From assembly GCA_964440155.1 (NCBI GenBank), contig CAYTRH010000004.1, forward strand, positions 1 through 51,461: 51,461 nucleotides of DNA, written 5' to 3'. Source of the stretch: PFJX01 sp964440155. Lineage in GTDB: Bacteria > Pseudomonadota > Gammaproteobacteria > Burkholderiales > Thiobacillaceae. Both the position numbers and the translations under genes were made by a program. The notes under the pieces were generated by a model. That model worked only from the letters and a program-made list of their open reading frames with translations. It ran no database searches and was not told where the DNA came from. Positions 50,326 to 51,461 of this stretch are shown in pieces; the first letter of the stretch is position 1, and each line of letters opens with the position of its first letter.

Positions 50326-50700
50326 ATGAACACCAGAAACCCGCTCCGTTCCCTGTCACCCGCCGCGCTGCGCGCCGGTGCACTGCTGTTGGGCCTGACG
50401 CTGGCGACCGGTGGCGCCCGGGCGGATGACTGGACCGGCGCGGACAAGTCCAGGCACCTGCTGGCCGGCGCCTTCATCGCCGCGGCGGCGACCGCCGCCA
50501 GCCGGGACGAATTCACCGGCTTCGCGGCCGGAACCGCCGCCGGCCTGCTGAAAGAACTGCACGACGCTGCCGGTCACGGCAAGCCGAGCACCAAGGATTT
50601 CCTGGTGACCGTGCTGGGCGCCTACCTGGGTGCCAAGCTGACCGGCTATGCCATCACGCCTGACGGTGTGGCTTATACGTTTCACTGGCGTTTCCAGTAA
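50326..50700 (+). CDS. Small exported protein, YfiM-like
   Basis: A 124-residue protein with an N-terminal signal (AGALLLGLTLATGGARA). A mature part follows with the segment DKSRHLLAGAFIAAAATAAS, a Gly/Ala-rich hydrophobic helix (FTGFAAGTAAGLLKEL), a basic hydrophilic loop (HDAAGHGKPSTKDF) and a second glycine-rich helix (LVTVLGAYLGAKLTGYAI). This arrangement resembles YfiM-type periplasmic or membrane-anchored proteins of unknown function, by general pattern only. CATACT at 50285-50290 could be its -10. It is convergent with fmt. Confidence 0.65.
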   Translation: MNTRNPLRSLSPAALRAGALLLGLTLATGGARADDWTGADKSRHLLAGAFIAAAATAASRDEFTGFAAGTAAGLLKELHDAAGHGKPSTKDFLVTVLGAYLGAKLTGYAITPDGVAYTFHWRFQ

Positions 50701-50779
50701 TGCAACGCGGTGTACGCGGGGGCAACCGCGTTCCCGATGGGCACGACCACCGGTTGGCAGTGATCCACCGCGGCCGGCC

Positions 50780-51461
50780 TCACTCCAGCCGCATGCCCGG
50801 CGCCAGCGCATGGCCGGCGACGAAGGCACGCGCCGGCATGCGCTTGCCGCCGGCCGGCTGCACTTCATGCACGGTCAACGCGCCTTCGCCGCAGGCCACG
50901 GTGAATCCCTCGGGCGTTAGCGCCAGCACACTGCCGGGCGTGCCGGCGCCGGCATCGGGTGTGGCGCGCCAGATCTTCAGCGGCGTGCCGGCGCACAGCG
51001 CATGCGCGCCAGGCACCGGATCGAACGCGCGGATGCGCCGATCCAGCAGCACGGCTGGCTGCGTCCAGTCCAGACGCGCCTCGTCCTTGGTGATCTTGCG
51101 CGCGTAAGTGGCCAGCGCCTCGTCCTGCGCCGTCGCCTGCACCTCGCCGGCGGCCAGACGCGGCAGCAGGCGCACGATCTCGCGCGCGCCCAGTTCCGCC
51201 AGGCGCTGGTGCAGGCTGGCGGCGGTATCGCGGTCGTCGATCGGCAACGGAGCACGCACCAGCATGGCGCCGGTGTCCAGCCCCGCGTCCATCTGCATCA
51301 GCGTGATGCCGGTCTGCCGATCGCCGGCCTCGATCGCGCGCTGGATCGGCGCGGCGCCGCGCCAGCGCGGCAGCAGCGAGGCATGGATGTTGACGCAGCC
51401 CAGACGCGGCAGCGTCAGCACCGCCGGCGGCAGGATCAGGCCGTAGGCGGCCACCACCATC
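50780..51461 (-). CDS. fmt: Methionyl-tRNA formyltransferase, 5' end outside the window
   Basis: Formylates initiator Met-tRNA using 10-formyl-tetrahydrofolate. Only the last 227 or so codons are present; the start lies beyond the right edge, so an apparent internal Met near the edge is not the true start. The N-terminal domain remnant has VVAAYGLILPPAVL, then the catalytic CVNIHASLLPRWRGAAPIQRAI with Asn and His, and TGITLMQMDAGLDTGAML. The C-terminal OB-like domain has ARKITKDEARLDW and IRAFDPVPGA. It is normally followed by or paired with def and rsmB, which would lie outside. Confidence 0.96.
   Translation of the reverse strand, partial: MVVAAYGLILPPAVLTLPRLGCVNIHASLLPRWRGAAPIQRAIEAGDRQTGITLMQMDAGLDTGAMLVRAPLPIDDRDTAASLHQRLAELGAREIVRLLPRLAAGEVQATAQDEALATYARKITKDEARLDWTQPAVLLDRRIRAFDPVPGAHALCAGTPLKIWRATPDAGAGTPGSVLALTPEGFTVACGEGALTVHEVQPAGGKRMPARAFVAGHALAPGMRLE

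Noticed and set aside
1..51461. CRISPR arrays, insertion sequences, tRNA or rRNA genes
   Set aside because: No regularly spaced repeats, transposase motifs, terminal inverted repeats or cloverleaf-like sequences were seen in the intergenic regions.

Overview
The window reads as a stretch of high-GC proteobacterial chromosome with tightly packed, mostly overlapping operons. The gene content (pilGHIJ-chpA, mlaA, greB, diheme cytochrome c4, exosortase A/PEP-CTERM) points to a gamma- or betaproteobacterium. A DsrS-like protein, the rubredoxin-thiD-thiE-hemL block and cytochrome c4 suggest a sulfur-oxidising, Chromatiales-like gammaproteobacterium, but this is inference. I see no tRNA or rRNA genes, insertion sequences, prophage or CRISPR array.

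Layout. 1-4442: end of a Pro/Ala-rich protein, a DsrS-like gene, then hemL, thiE and thiD on the minus strand with ATGA overlaps, and a divergent 56-residue rubredoxin. 4708-14782: a periplasmic-binding/rhodanese fusion followed by the twitching-motility chemosensory operon pilG-pilH-pilI-pilJ-chpA. 14793-17662: minus-strand uppP, a NarL-type regulator, greB and mlaA. 17826-18364: two small hypothetical genes.

18497-35760 is a 14-gene exosortase A (XrtA) exopolysaccharide locus on the plus strand: export lipoprotein, chain-length protein, tyrosine autokinase, beta-barrel, secretion ATPase, deacetylase, FemAB-like protein, glycosyltransferases, an XrtA-EpsI fusion, an asparagine-synthase-like amidotransferase and a CapK-like protein. 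These should make and export an extracellular polysaccharide and process PEP-CTERM proteins. Next, on the minus strand, come a methyltransferase, a PEP-CTERM substrate gene (36840-37838) and a three-gene operon for a FeeM-like acyltransferase, a ThiF/E1-like protein and a nitroreductase-like protein (38086-40909).

The PEP-CTERM gene and the acyltransferase operon each have a sigma-54 -24/-12 element preceded by the same 17-bp imperfect palindrome (15/17 identical). This suggests one enhancer-binding protein controls both, and ties the unexplained acyltransferase/E1/nitroreductase cassette to the PEP-CTERM system. A third sigma-54 element (46675-46690) lies in the intergenic region before the transglutaminase gene. 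It would drive a transcript of about 90 nt with two CU-rich anti-Shine-Dalgarno motifs and a Rho-independent terminator, making it a candidate small RNA.

41220-51461 is mostly housekeeping: a YcgR-like PilZ protein, hemB, engB, cytochrome c4, hsp20, argB, queD, a large transglutaminase/DUF2126 protein, a small exported protein and the truncated fmt gene at the right edge.
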